Source: Zopfochytrium polystomum | Lineage: Eukaryota; Chytridiomycota; Chytridiomycetes; Chytridiales; Chytridiaceae | DNA length: 64,000 bases | Reading direction: 5' to 3' | NCBI GenBank assembly: GCA_025765615.1 | Contig: JAIVFJ010000001.1 | Location: forward strand, 744,001 to 808,000 | Part shown: positions 21,823 through 32,979 of the stretch, piece by piece | Numbering within the stretch: position 1 is the stretch's first letter | Layout: the number at the start of each line of letters is the position of its first letter | Translations under genes and position numbers: made by a program | The notes under the pieces: model-generated | Databases searched by the model: none | The model's input: only the letters and a program-made list of their open reading frames with translations | Told to the model about the DNA's origin: nothing

Positions 21823-22161
21823 AGTTTTTCCCCTCCCCGCGTTCATTCAATTGGTCTGCAAATCCGCCACGGGCTCGCCGCGCTAATGCGCTAAATACCG
21901 TCTTTGCGGAAGACACATCCGCTCTCAGCCGAACATTCCTTTCAACAACAAATCGCTTCTTCTTTCCTTTCCGTCAGCTTAAATGGCCACTCAGACGACA
22001 CGCGCTAATCGATGGCGTCAACGAAACGATAGAAACAGAAGTGCGTTGCACAATGCACCCGTGATTGAAATTTCCACGGTGACCAAACGGCCCACATCTT
22101 CCTCCATTTAAAGCTACAAAGGCGGAAACAATGCCAATGGCGGGATATTGCGGTGTTTGTT

Positions 22162-23591
22162 TTACAATTTCCTGAGCGCTAAAGATGGACTGAAAGACGT
22201 CCAGATGAAAAGAGGTTTCACTCGCGGACTCAGGCGTCTCATTTCCTGCCGGACGCTTGCCGTCAAAGCAGCACGCAGTCAACCGACAAGATCAGTTTCG
22301 CGCGAATTAGGGGGGTTTCGCACTTACAACATTGTTTAGCTCTGCGAACGTTTCCATCATGGTCGAGAGAGGTGTTGGCCGCTGCAATTTGCAGTCTGCA
22401 GGGATAATTGTTATTAGAATTCAGCTGCAGGGGAGGAGGCGCTTACCAATGCCTTTCAGGCTTGAAGTGGACTCTGGACGTCGTGGTGGTCGTGGCGGTG
22501 GTGGTCGTAATGGTGCGCGCACGAGCAGAGTAGCGTGGAGGCCACCGCGAGGAAGCGGCTTCATTCCGGCTTCTCGAATACTGAACCGCATAAATGAAAG
22601 TCCCCATCCATCAGGCCAGACTATTGCACTGGCCCGAAAGCGAAGACGAGTGGCATGGGTCCAAATTTGTGAAAAAAAGACAAAAAGTATGAGCACCTTC
22701 ATCCAATATTGTTTCATGTCCGCAGCGACGTGATTGAAGGAATCTTCATCCCTTTGGGCTCTTACTAAGTAAAGTGGTATTTTCCAAAGGGCCAATTCTG
22801 TTGTACTTTAATTCTTCAATGTGACCCTTTTCTCAAGTATCTCGAACTGAAGTAGCTGGAAAATTTTTGTTGCCGGTGGAAGAAATGTAGAATCAGATAC
22901 TCACACAGACTGAATGAAAGGGGTAATCTGGTCAGATGGTTTCACCCAGCCGATGATGGTCGTGTGACTGTTGGAGATGTGCGCAGGCTCTCCACCTTCC
23001 CGCCACCTCCATTTGACCGGCGCGTGATGGGAAGTCATGCATCCTTACCTCTGCGAATCGTCGCTGGAGGAGGCGTCTTGGTCCGAGAGCTGTCCGACGT
23101 GATGCTTGCTGTGTCTTCGTTTTGTTTTCTGCTACGCACCAGGCCGCAGCCTCGAACTCGGATCTCTCGGTTGGTTTACATGAGGATAGTTCAGGTCGAG
23201 CTCTGGAGGCTACCAGGGCTTCAATTGAAAATGCTACAAGGAAGCATTAATATTTATGAGTACTACTCCCTGGAACGATGCACCCATTTTGAATTTCACG
23301 TACTGATCCTGCACTGGCACAGTGAGTTCAATCACGCTGAGTGAAGAATGACCATGGGGGGGTATCTGCAAGAAAAAGTTTAGAAAAGGAGGGGCAAATC
23401 GAGTAGGGACTGCATCGATGTTCGCCATAACGTTAGTTTGTCGGATGGCTCGAGTGGCGAAGAGAGGTTATCACCTCCTTTCCGCCAAGCACATTCCCAC
23501 AGGCCCTGGGCGGGCGTCCGTCTCGGGGCCAGAAGGGCGCCGTGTCATCGCAGCCGTCCTCTGAAGGGCCGTTGCTGGCTGATGGATGCAT
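22162..23591 (-). CDS. Unknown seven-exon gene
   Basis: Seven exons join with consistent phases to 275 residues: 23475-23591, 23267-23365, 23049-23131, 22905-22967, 22447-22760, 22328-22395 and 22162-22245. The introns have good acceptors (CTTTTTCTTGCAG at 23366) and mostly GTAAG- or GTGAG-type donors. Recognisable pieces are an acidic N-terminus, IPPHGHSSLSVIELTVPV, a basic/Ser-Asp linker (KTKRRHSKHH..ASSSDDSQ), TIIGWVKPSDQITPFIQSV, a hydrophobic stretch after YWMK (possible membrane span), a Pro/Arg-rich part, and LQRPTPLSTMMETFAELNN. I do not recognise the family. The last exon and the 3' end are least certain: another frame downstream is also open (HLDVFQSIFSAQEIVKQTPQ). Confidence 0.45.
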
Positions 23592-24308
23592 CGGCGTTTT
23601 CAAAAGAGAGAGAGGGAGAGAGTGTGTGTGTGTGTGTGTGAGTGAGTGAGTGAGCGAGTGAGAGAAAGAGAGAGGGCCAACAAGAGAGGTGGGGGTGTCT
23701 GTCTTCTGTCGGGGGAGTGCCATCCATTCCTGCGCGGGAGCGTCGAAGGCGCGCGCGTGATCTGCGTGATCCGCCACGCCTCCCTGTCGTGTCGGAGGGG
23801 GGCTGAGTTTCTCCGCGGTTTGTCTTCGATAATGCGCAGTGTCTGTCTGCTTCCCTCCCTGTCTGTCAACCACGAAAATGTGGGGCTTGTGTGGCTGGCA
23901 TCCAATGCGGGTGTGGTGATGGTGATTGATGGTGATGAACGATGGTGATGATGGTGGATGGCGTCGGCGGTGATTGATGACGCTCTGTGCGAAACAAGCC
24001 CCGCACTGCCCCGAATATTGGCAAGGGCGTGTGTGAGACGGTAGTAACATGGAGGAAAGTTCGAGCAAGAAAGAAAGAGAGGAGGAGACAGAGACAGAGA
24101 CAGAGACAGAGACAGAGACAGAGAGAGAGAGCGAGAGTCATTGACCTTTGCAGACAGAGAGAGTTGCACGCACACACAGAAATCGGTTTCTTCTTTTTCT
24201 TTTTTTTTCTTCTCTTTCTCTTTCCCCCTTGTACATCTTGCCCCGTGCGAAAGAAGCGAAATAACAACACCACAAACACAGAACTACGCAGAAGCCGAAG
24301 TAGCGGGA
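23592..24308. promoter_or_regulatory. Divergent intergenic region with microsatellites
   Basis: The region separates the start codons of the unknown minus-strand gene and the plus-strand fusion gene, so it should hold both promoters. It contains (GT)n followed by (GAGT)n near 23620-23660, GA-rich tracts, a (GACAGA)n array around 24086-24130, and a long CT-rich tract at 24186-24230. The latter lies about 80-120 nt upstream of the fusion-gene ATG. No TATA box is obvious. The divergent promoter at 46306-46894 has the same kind of composition. Confidence 0.5.
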
Positions 24309-27300
24309 ATGGGCACGGACGTTTCGGGCCTGCCTGCTGGGTCGGCCGGGCTGAGCGTTACCCACAATCGACCTCTCGCATTCCTTGCCGCAAACGCGGA
24401 CTCCCTGCAAGGCGCTGCCGGCGCGTTCGCAGCAGTCCCCGCTGCCACGAACGCGACTCTGAACGCAACTACGCCGTCGGCGGCGCCCGCGACGGACTAC
24501 TACGCGTCCGTCCTCACCCAGACGCTGACATTTTACGACACGCAGCGCTCGGGCCGCCTGCCGTCCTCGATCCACCAGGCGTTCCCCATGATGATGGACT
24601 CTGCCCTCGACGACGGCAAGGACGTCGGGCTGGACCTCGTCGGCGGGTACTTTGACTCTGGCACGTCCGTTGTCAAGTACACGCTGCCGCTGGCGTTCTC
24701 GCTGACGACCCTCGCGTGGGGCGCGATCGAGTTCCCCGAGGGCTTTGCGGCCGCGAACCAGACTGCGCACTTGCTCGACACGGTCAAGTGGGGCACCGAC
24801 TACCTGATGAACTGCGTGCCAAACAGCACGGCGCTCGTTGTGCAGGTAACGTAACACATTTTGATCGCTTGCACCGTCGTTGCTCTGCGCGTCGCGCCGG
24901 AGAGCCAGCGAGCGAAACGCACGCCCCCCATCCTTGCTGCTCCTTGAAAAGCCCTTGCGTGCTTGGCTTGAGTGTTCTTGTTGCCTGACTTGTCCACCAG
25001 ACGGACAAGAGTGTTTGTTTCCGCCAGTCTCTTTCCCTCTCTGTCTCTGACCCACCCAACCCAACCAAACAGGTCGCATCAAAGGAGCGCGCGTCGGCAT
25101 GGAACAACCCCGCAAACATCGCCTCCTACAACCTGCGAGCCACTTTCACGGCCGGCACTCAGCTCCCCGCCTCCGACGCCGCCGGCGAGACCTCCGCCGC
25201 CTTGGCCGCCGCGTCAATTCTGTTCAGGACCGTCAACGAGACGTGTGCGTCTTAACCCTCTTTGTCCATCGAACTTTTCATCTGATCAGCCGCCCTCCCC
25301 CAACCCCCACCGATCGATCATTCTTCAGACTCGAATCAGTTGCTGGCGAAAGCGAAAACCGCGTTCGAGTACGCCGACACCTACCGCGGCCTCGCCTACA
25401 AGAACATACCTCCCGAGAACGGCGCGTTCGTTTACTCTCCGTGGGGCTACCTTGACGATCTTGCGTGGGGAGCGGCGTGGCTTCACAAGGCCACGAACGG
25501 TACGGGGTTGGGCACAAATGGCACGAGCTATGAGGCCATTGCCATGGATCGGCACATGGAGTGGTTGGCCGAGAAGGACAGTCACTTTTCGTGGATCCCG
25601 GATTACCGATTCAATTGGGACATGAAAGATAGAGGCGTGGATGTACTGATGGCAACCACCCTCTCGGATGGGATGAGCTCGTTATACGGTTCAAGGGTCA
25701 AGGGAATGTTCGCCAACATCTCATATCCCGGGGACGAGTACTCGTTCTTCTCCCAAGGTACCTCGCGTTTTCTCTTTAAAACGGTCACTTAATCATTCGT
25801 ACTCACTAATTATACCTGGATGCCTTTTATAGGTGGCCTCCTCATTCGCGACCTCGCTCTGCAGCAGGACTATGACTTCGTGTCGGCCCCAGATAGCATC
25901 AACGTTGCCTTTCTTGGCTATATTGTCAGCAAATACAATGCGAAGGCGAACTCCGACCTCGCCACCATCGCCTCGGAGTTTGCCACCGCTCAGTTGAACT
26001 ACGTGCTAGGCGATAACCCGTCAAATTTCACCTTTATCACGGGAATTGATTCAAGGTCGCCAATAAACCCTTGTAGCATGCTGATGCATGGTGGTATCAA
26101 CATCTCCTACCCGGTGAACAACAAGTATGTCCTACCCGGTGCTCTTGTCGGTAAGATTATAGAGATATCCCACTTCTCTAGACATTCGGTTCTAACTTTT
26201 CGTGATTTACTCAAAGGTGGTCCTACTGTTCGCGATAAGTATGTTGACACACGACTCAATCGACTGTACACCGAACCAAAGCTGATATGTAGGTGAACCC
26301 ATCGCTTTCAGCTTTTGAGTAATATTCTATATCTCTATTAGACAACGCTGCCCTCCCCGGCTTGCTAAGTCGACAGCTCACCGTACGCCAAAGTATTCCA
26401 CCAATGAAGGAGTGGATGGCTGCCAAAATCGAATCCCTCCGTCCATCACTCTCTGCGAGTTCAGGGGGTCAGTGCGGTGACGGCCGCTGTGAGCAGCGCT
26501 CTGAAACGTGCCACTCCTGCCCAATCGACTGTGGTGCCTGCGTCCCCATTCCTATAAATGATTGTGTCGTCAACGGCTCCCTGACCTTCACGTTTGACGA
26601 CGGTCCAACGAGTATCACACCGAGAATACTAGACATCCTGAAAGCATACAATGTTACGGCCACTTTCTTCGTCACTGCTCAGAATCTCGAGGACCCGACT
26701 TACGCAGGATATGTTCGTCGAGCAGCTCAGGAAGGGCACATTGTCGGTGCTCATACGTACTTCCACAAAGACATGACGACGCTGACGGACGAACAGCTGT
26801 TTGCGGATTTGACAATGGCACACATTGCCATTTCATCTGCAACCGGCGTCGCGCCCAAGCTGTTTCGATCGCCGTACGGAAACTACAACAAGCGCACCTT
26901 GGCTGTTGCGCAGGTCTGATCGCTTGAAATATCCTTGAAGAACTGACACTTAGTTTTTTGTTTTTTTTTTCAAACTTAAGGCGTTCGGGTACATTCCAAT
27001 TGCTTGGAGCTTTGATGCTCGTGACACAATGATGGTTTACAAATCGGCGGAAGATCCCGGCGCTTTGTTTAGTCGATTGCACCTTTTTGACGACAAGGAA
27101 AACACGCCCGGAATTATCTCATTGCACCATGACATTGCGCCAGCGAATGCCGACATCTTGGAACAAATGGTCCAGCAAGTTCCGTTGTGCGAATTCACCA
27201 TCATCGACATGCCAACTTGCCTGGGAACACCTGTTAGTCGATTCAACGACTGTAAGATTTTTGACAGAGCGGTACGCCTCGTGCTAAAACTCCCTGCATT

Positions 27301-30300
27301 GTGACATCGAGTAGTGCCCTCCATTCAAGTTTCAAGTTACTACGCCAAGGTTTCCTCCGAAAACGGGACTGGTCCACCGCTTCCGATCAATGTCGCCCAA
27401 AGCACTACTGGTGCCATCATCGTCAGCATTTCGTACTTTCAAATCATCTTCGGTGTTACTCTTGTCATGCAGTCTGTCATTGCTGTCCATCGAGCAAGCC
27501 GACATCGGGCCAAGCCTGCAAGAACGCGTGCCTTGAACACCATAATTTCAACCGGCATCGTTGTGTTGCAAGCATTTGTCCTCATCGTTTTCGCAAAGCC
27601 TTTCATCGACCTTGGCGCGTTCGCGCTCGATCCGGGCAGTCTGTGGGTGAACGTTGGTGACTCTTCCTTCCCTGGTGCTGCAGAACACGTTCTCGGCGCA
27701 GTAAATGCAACCGACGTAGCCGGTTCCGCGTTCAGGCTCACCTTGTTTTGGCGTATTCGAGCCATTCAACAGTCACTCTCTAATGTCGGTTACTACGGAT
27801 TCCTCGGCCTTTCAGTGCTCAACACCGTCATTGTGTTTGCTGAGTTTTGGATAGGGCTTGGCTACTGTCTATACTACGGCATCACGCCGTTCTGGAGGAA
27901 GAAGGTTGTGAAAGAGGAGCCGCCAGTGCCGGTGGCGACTCTGGCGCGAGGATCGGCCAAACGGAGGCGCGAAAAAGGGAAGTCAAACAACAGCGAACTC
28001 GTCGATGATCATCGTGGGATTGTCTGTACAGTTATTCCTGTCTACAACGAAGTGCCCGACGTGCTGCAGAGAACTGTCAAGAGTATTGTCAACCTGAAGT
28101 GGGCAACTTTGCTTTGTTCCTCCTCGTTCCTGGACTGACACAGTATTTCTTCTCCATTTTCTCAACCCAGGTACCCTAAACATCTGATGCACGTAATTGT
28201 TGCCTTTGACGATGATCGCGAAACAGACGAATATGAAGCGTTCTGCGGCATCATGTCCAAGCAGTCTCCGCCTTACTCGGATCGGCTGACTTGCCTTATT
28301 GAAGGTGTCAATGTGACAATCTGCCGGTTCCCCCACGGTGGAAAGCGCCACGCCCAAGGGCACGGCGCCTTGCTCGCTCGCGAGAAAGCTGAGGAAATTC
28401 GATGCCGGTTCGAAGGCTCTGCGGGCAGGGAGCTGGAGAAGTTCATTTTGTTCATGGACTCGGATATGAATGTGTTTGACGACGCGCTTGAAGCATTGAT
28501 GGTTGATATGAGCAAACGGAGGCAGTGCGAGGCCATGACGGGTTTGACCACAGTTCGAACAAAGGGAAGCAACATTTTGGAAATCATGCAAGCGACTGAG
28601 TGTGAGTAATACCGTCGTAGTTTCCGAATTGGCACGACTGACAATTGAATTGTGATTAGACCTTCGAATTCAAGTGCTTGAAAAAACCTTCCACGACTTC
28701 TTTGGCACTACCACGTGTCTTTCGGGCTGCCTCACGCTCGTTCGGATGGAAGCTCTCGACCGAGTTGCACCACTTTACTTTGATGGCGTTTCCGGCTACA
28801 ATCGCCGATCGTTCTTTAAGGATGCTTCCACGGTATCCGATGAGCCCATCGACAACTCCGTTCATGGCTTTTGGCGCATGCATCTTGGCGAGGACCGATG
28901 GCTCACGTTCCTCCTCGAAATGCACGGCAGCAGGTTCCCTGAAAACCGGCAGTCGACCCGCGGCTGCGGCAAAGGCGTCGTAGGATTTTGCCTGGGCGCA
29001 CGGGCTTCGACGGAGGTGCCTAACACTCTCAAGGTTCTCATTCAGCAAAGACGAAGGTGGATTCTTGGCATGCTCGCAAACGAAGTGCACAACCTCTCAA
29101 CGTCTGGACTGTGGCGCTGTCATCCGCTTGTGACCTTCCACCGTGCACTGTTAATGGCAGGGTTCGCTGGAGGAATGATTGACCTCCTCGTCGTTCTTAA
29201 CCTTTTGTTCTGGGGCGTTTCACTCGTGGCGAAGGTTAATCTGCTTATCCTCGTCACCCTCAACTGGTTTATCGTCGTCTGGGCAGCCCTTGGAACTCGC
29301 CAGGCGGAAGTGATACCATGGTTCCCGGTCTATTTCCTCGGCCAGCCCATCTTGAATGCATTCTATAACGTTCACGCTGTTTTCACGATGAAGCGCAAGA
29401 CTTGGGGCGGTCCTCGGTCTCTTATGGAATCAGAGCGTGCCCGTAAAAAGAATCAAACTCCAGCGAGGATTTGGGCTGCTCGCGTGAACCCCGAGTCTGT
29501 GGAAGAGGAGTTTGTGAGGCCCGTATGGAGTGTCCTCGCCTACAAAGCCACCCACCACCTGCTCGTCCTTTTACTGGTCGCTTACACATTCCAGCGCGGA
29601 GTGCTCATCGCATCGACCATATCAACAGTCGAAATCGGCCTTCAAATATGTGTTTTGTTTGTTGAGGTTATGATCCACTCAATGAACCTTGTGACGGGTA
29701 TCGCGAACTTGCCCATCCCAAAGCCTATTCGAGGTCCCGTTGTTGGCGAGTTTGAGTTCACTGACGAGACCGACGAAGGAATCGAGCGTCCGGGAGTTGC
29801 GGAGGAGGAAATCCCGACTACAACAGTGGAAGATATTGTGCAGCATTCGCCGGCATCTTCTGTCAGTAACTCGTCAGATCCCGACGCTGTGATAGCAGAA
29901 AGTCCGCAATCTAGGGGCAGCCCGTCGACTCCGGTTCCCTCGTACCCGTTTCCCTCACCGCGGCGCCTCGACCCCAACGTGCGCTCGTCTGTGGCCTCTG
30001 TTGCTGGCACTGAAATCACACTCTCGGAACCGCTTCGCGCTATCTGCGCTACGCACCCCAATCGTCGATATACTGTGGATGTTTTTGTTACGACGTACAA
30101 GGAACCGATCGAGACGCTCGAGGCAACCCTCGTAGCCTGTTGCGAGCTCCTAGTGCCGCCATTTGTCTCCCACGTTCAGATCAGCGTGCTCGACGACTCT
30201 CCGACGCCAGAAAAGGCCGCCCTCTGCGCCTCCTGGGGCGACGACCGGGTTGTCCGCCACATCACGCGCCCAAACAATCTGCACGCCAAGGCCGGCAATA

Positions 30301-31812
30301 TCAACAACGCCCTCGAAGTCACGAGCGGTGACCTTATCCTGGTGCTCGACTGCGACATGGTGCCGGTCCAGGAGGCCCTGGTGGTCCTTGCGGCAAACTT
30401 GCTCGACGATCCGACTGTCGGCTGGGTCCAGTCGCCTCAGCGTTACCGAGACGTCTTGGAGGGCGACCCGTTCTGCGTGCGCTCACAGATTTTTTACGAC
30501 CGCTTGCTGCCAAGCTTGGATGCCCGTGGGGCCGTTCCCTGCGTCGGAACAAACTTTATGAGTTGAGTGTCCAAATGGTTTCTTTCACGTTCCCCATCTT
30601 TGTGGCTAACAAAATGTTCCACCTTTAACCCCTCTTTCCGCCATTAAGTCAAACGAGAGGCCCTCCTGTCAATCGGCGGTATGCCAACAGACTCTGTCTG
30701 TGAAGACTACCTGATGGCTTTGGACCTGTTCCGATTGGGTTGGAAATCTCGGTATCTTCGACGAAACCTTGCGTTTGGAACAACACCTCAAACCGCTGAG
30801 GAAGTCCGCCGTCAGCAGACCCGCTGGCAAGTCGGAGGATTACAGGTCATCCGGGAGCGGTTCGGAGCGGGTGGAATGAAGGGATGGCGAGGTCAGTTTA
30901 GTTCCCTTCTTTGACGCGTATTGCTAACGCGTGTATGATTATCACTCACTTCCGCCTCAGCAATCACCTACCTTCTCACCTTCATCAACTATGCCGTGTA
31001 CCCGATTCTGCGACTTCTCGCCACATGCTTCCTCATTATTTACCTCTGGACAGATTTTAACCTGTTCTCAAACCGCATCCCAGTGACTGCCCTGTTCTAC
31101 TATCCCATCACCCTCCTCCAGTCGATTCTCTTGATTGTGTCCCCCCGCTTTGCGCTCTCGTGGAACATGTGGTGCGACTTGCAACGCGGCGGTTTCTTGC
31201 TGGCGAACCTGCTGGACGCGTTCATCACAAACGGGTTGACGTTTGCAAAGCAGCGCACGTTCAAGGCCACCGTGACGGGAGGAGCTAAAAAGAAGAAGAA
31301 GGCCGGCGTATGGCAGCATTGCTGGTTCCATGCGCTGCTTGCGGTCATCCTGCTGGGTGGATCTGCTTTCACCTGCTGGAGGGCGTCGAAGAACCACGGC
31401 TATGTCCCTAAAGAGTGAGTTCCCAGTGCGCAATCTGGGTAGAAACTAAAAAATTAACGCCCGAAATCTGTTTTTTTTTCTTGCACCCTTGCACTCGTGC
31501 AGCCCGGACCCGTTCGCCGTGTTCCCCGACCCGCCGCAATCCCCGCCCCGCCCGCTCGCCCTCGACATTGTGATTCTCAGCTACGCCCTGCAAGAAACCC
31601 TCGTGCTCATCCGCTACATCTACCACACCCTCTACCCGCCCGCACCGCTCCCGGCCGACGACCGCACCTACGCGTCCTCCGTCAAGTTCAAGAACTGCGT
31701 GGACGTCATCCTAGGAACCGTCGTCACCGCCGTCATGCTGGTCGCTGGAACTGTTGTGCCGTGGTTCCAGCCGGGCGTCGTGTTTGCCGATTTCTGGGTG
31801 CTACCGTCGTGA
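24309..31812 (+). CDS. GH9 - NodB deacetylase - chitin synthase - cellulose synthase-like fusion protein
   Basis: Thirteen exons: 24309-24845, 25073-25244, 25329-25757, 25833-26150, 26217-26288, 26342-26913, 26981-27251, 27315-28098, 28171-28601, 28660-30561, 30649-30891, 30961-31414 and 31503-31812. Together they are 6,495 nt, exactly 2,165 codons including the stop. Order: GH9 fold (residues about 60-530; GGYFDSG, LAWGAIEF, YVLGDNPSNFT, YNAALPG); Cys-rich CGDGRC..CPIDCG linker; CE4/NodB domain (TFDDGP at about 591, AHTYFH, RSPYG, D-A-R-D, SLHHD at about 744); three spans (about 823-980); chitin-synthase GT2 (VIPVYNE, MDSDMN at about 1147, CLSGC, GEDRW, QQRRRW at about 1323); about four spans; BcsA-like GT2 (VTTYKEP at about 1668, LDCDMVP at about 1757, CEDYLM, QQTRW at about 1885); C-terminal spans. 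The GH9-CE4 junction lies inside exon 6, and CE4 runs into the first spans without a stop. No classical signal peptide is seen at the chosen ATG. Confidence 0.8.
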
Positions 31813-32979
31813 AATTGTAGTTGTTTACGATAAATAGGGGACCGACGCCTCGTTCTTTTACTGCAACCAGAATCGTCCCTGTTTCTTTTTGCTCTCTTCC
31901 CCGTCGCCCTTCCTTTCCAGCGCTCAGAATGCGCAGCTTTTCCTCGTTACCGTTCCCTTCTCCTTCTTTTCTTTTGGGCTGCGACCTTTCTGTCATTATT
32001 CCTGCATCGCCTTCCCCAAATACTTTTTCCAACCTCTTGTCCTTGCATGTCAACTTTAAATCTGCCATAGCGGTCCGCGGATCCCTCCAGATTGACAGTA
32101 CTGTTTTTTTGTTTGTTTTTTGTTTTGTTAACTATTCATTCTCCGTTTCCTTCCTTTACCCGCTTCGCGGGCCATTTTATAGTTTGTTTGAACGAATGCT
32201 TGACCCCCTGCAAACCCTCCCTGACCTGCCCGGTATCCTGTATTCTTTTGTCGTGGGTGGATCCCTTATAGTGAGGTGTTTTATTGTGCGAGGGTCAGAC
32301 TTGGAAGAGTAAACCAAACCCTTTTTCGTCACGTGTAAGAGGACAGATTGCTGTTGAGGGACGACTTTCTACTCACTGCAGAATGGCCGTAGGTGGGAGT
32401 AGTATTGTCAGTCATGGAATCAGCACAAGGGAGGTCTGGTGTGTTCTGTGGTGGGTGGTTTCAACCCTCTTGAGGAAGGGCTGCCTACTTACTCTTCTGC
32501 GAACAGAATTCCAGCCACTGGCAAAACTTTGCACCTCACACTGCAAGGCACCCTCGTCATCTTGTTCTGGTGGTTGGCAGTATTTTCAGTCCATGTGGAG
32601 TAGGCAGCCCGAAGCCGTTCACACAAAATACTCTCGTTCTCGGCGCTCTCAGCGTCGCTTTGAGAACGAAATGAAGCTGCTGGGTGTGCAGAATAGTCGG
32701 AAAGTAAAGGAAAACGCTGTCAACACCAGCTGTGCCACTTTTGACTCAGGTTTGGCCTGTCTTGCAACAAGGCTCCCAGCGGGTCACTACTTCCGGATAC
32801 ATGAGCTATGTATCCGATAACAGTGCAAGGACGTCAGTTTCCATCTTTCCATCACCGCGCCTCCAAGCTCAGATTTCGTATTTAATATGGCATGGACTCC
32901 ATGACCCGCCCCTTCGTCCTTATCCTGGAAGAGCACGACTCATTTTCCAGTCGCCATCGCCCACACCCAGTTCTACCCG
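31813..32979. other. Intergenic region with inverted repeats
   Basis: No gene is supported here. 31813-32280 is pyrimidine-rich and is probably the 3' region of the fusion gene. At 32478-32489 and 32599-32610 there is a 12-bp perfect inverted repeat (GGGCTGCCTACT and its complement, 109 bases apart). A second small one (TCGTTCTC / GAGAACGA) lies near 32635-32668. This block may be a decayed foldback element or part of the promoter of the next gene. Confidence 0.4.

Noticed and set aside
23600..24175. Minus-strand ORFs rich in Leu/Ser and His/Thr
   Set aside because: They are translations of (GT)n, (GAGT)n and (GACAGA)n microsatellites.
24141..24308. Upstream in-frame extension of the fusion protein with a Phe/Ser-rich run that mimics a signal peptide
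   Set aside because: It is the translation of the CT-rich promoter tract, and its ATG lies within the microsatellite region.
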